A stretch of DNA of 15,622 bases, from NCBI GenBank assembly GCA_032125995.1, contig JAQBBQ010000280.1:1-15622 (forward strand). Reading direction: 5' to 3'. Positions 15,047-15,622 of the stretch are shown in pieces. A model generated the notes under the pieces. The model did no database searches and was not told where the DNA came from. It saw only the letters and a list, made by a program, of their open reading frames with translations. Numbering within the stretch: the stretch's first letter is position 1; each line of letters begins with the position of its first letter. The translations under genes were made by a program, and so were the position numbers. This DNA is from SG8-39 sp032125995. Lineage in GTDB: Bacteria; Pseudomonadota; Gammaproteobacteria; Burkholderiales; SG8-39.

Positions 15047-15622
15047 ATGATCGATCTGTACATGTGGGCCACCGGCAACGGCTTGCGCGCGTCGGTCGCG
15101 CTCGCCGAAACCGGGCTCGCACATCGCATCACCAAGGTGGACCTGACCAAGGGCGAGCAAAAGACGCCCGAATTCCTGAAGCTCAATCCAGCCGGCCAGA
15201 TTCCGGTAATGGTCGATCGCGACGGCCCGGGCGGCGAGCCGCTGACGCTCGCGCAGTCCGGCGCGATCATCGTGTATTGCTGCGAGCGGGCCGCGAAGTT
15301 CATCCCCACGGACCCCATGCGCCGCGCAATGGCCGCGCAATGGTTCCTGCACGCGGCAAGTGATACCGGGCCGACCAGCGGCACGGTATTGCAGCTCGAG
15401 GTTGCCGCGCCGGAGAAGTCGCCACCGATCATCGACTTCTTTCTCAATCGGCTGGTTGCGTACTTTCGCCACGTCGATCGCCACCTCGCCGGCCGCGACT
15501 TTTTGGCCGACGAAATCTCGTTTGCCGACCTGATGCTGTACCCCAACTCCGCGCTGCGCCAGCCGATGCTCGACGCGGCGGGCGGCATGGACAACCTGAA
15601 GCGCTGGGGCAAGCGCATGGCC
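15047..15622 (+). CDS. Glutathione S-transferase family protein, YfcG/Nu-class-like (3' end outside window)
   Basis: The open frame encodes 192 residues without a stop before the window end; relatives have about 205-215, so only a short C-terminal piece is missing. ATG 15047 follows GAGGAG by 6 nt. The N-terminal thioredoxin-like domain (about 1-83) has MIDLYMWATGNGLRAS, where Thr9 and Asn11 fall at the positions of the functional Thr/Asn of E. coli YfcG. KVDLTKGEQKTPEFLKLNPAGQIPVMVD and LAQSGAIIVY (the glutathione-binding Gln-Ser pair, normally Glu/Gln-Ser) follow. An all-helical domain follows, with the usual FLADEISFADLMLYP. YfcG-type enzymes reduce disulfides with glutathione; that activity is inferred. 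No neighbour suggests a specific substrate. Confidence 0.88.
   Translation, partial: MIDLYMWATGNGLRASVALAETGLAHRITKVDLTKGEQKTPEFLKLNPAGQIPVMVDRDGPGGEPLTLAQSGAIIVYCCERAAKFIPTDPMRRAMAAQWFLHAASDTGPTSGTVLQLEVAAPEKSPPIIDFFLNRLVAYFRHVDRHLAGRDFLADEISFADLMLYPNSALRQPMLDAAGGMDNLKRWGKRMA

Noticed and set aside
14967..15122. N-terminal extension of the zinc-ribbon protein
   Set aside because: It overlaps the divergent GST gene start and both -10 boxes, and its composition is Arg-rich and unstructured.

Overview
The window is chromosomal, GC-rich DNA that most resembles a betaproteobacterium, probably Rhodocyclales (Azoarcus/Thauera/Aromatoleum-like). This is inferred from the glnA - DUF4124 protein - glnL - glnG order, the DUF3391/HD-GYP protein, the A-type malate synthase and the protein sequences. 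No database search was possible. Nearly all of it is ordinary core-genome coding sequence. No rRNA, tRNA, CRISPR array, integrase or transposase gene was found.

Layout from left to right. (1) The 3' part of thiC (thiamine pyrimidine synthesis), followed by a degenerate 9-bp tandem repeat array and a convergent DUF3391/HD-GYP gene. (2) Divergent from the HD-GYP gene, a membrane hybrid sensor histidine kinase is followed 20 nt later by an alpha/beta hydrolase of the BEM46/YfhR type and then uppP (undecaprenyl-diphosphate phosphatase). The hydrolase/uppP junction is an 89-bp nested palindrome whose two 29-bp arms each carry a perfect DnaA-box-like 9-mer. (3) A single-domain rhodanese gene runs convergent to uppP and divergent from the nitrogen block. 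(4) The nitrogen block: glnA with a well-formed sigma-54 promoter and two upstream NtrC-like sites, a strong intrinsic terminator, then a secreted DUF4124 protein, glnL (NtrB) and glnG (NtrC). (5) A second 9-bp repeat array after glnG, then a convergent ketopantoate-reductase-like oxidoreductase. (6) Divergent from it, malate synthase A; then a small membrane zinc-ribbon protein, and divergent from that a YfcG-like glutathione transferase cut by the window end.

The nitrogen block forms a closed circuit. GlnL and GlnG are the NtrB/NtrC pair, and the promoter in front of glnA has the matching parts: a sigma-54 -24/-12 element and two NtrC-type dyads about 100 and 130 bp upstream of the predicted start. 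GS carries the adenylylation tyrosine.

The least ordinary features are non-coding: the nested palindrome that forms the hydrolase 3' end and the uppP start, and the 9-bp repeats that begin directly after two stop codons. Among proteins, the HD-GYP protein has Gln for His in its HD motif, and the hybrid kinase has a partly degenerate receiver. No strong candidate for a wholly new multi-gene system was found.
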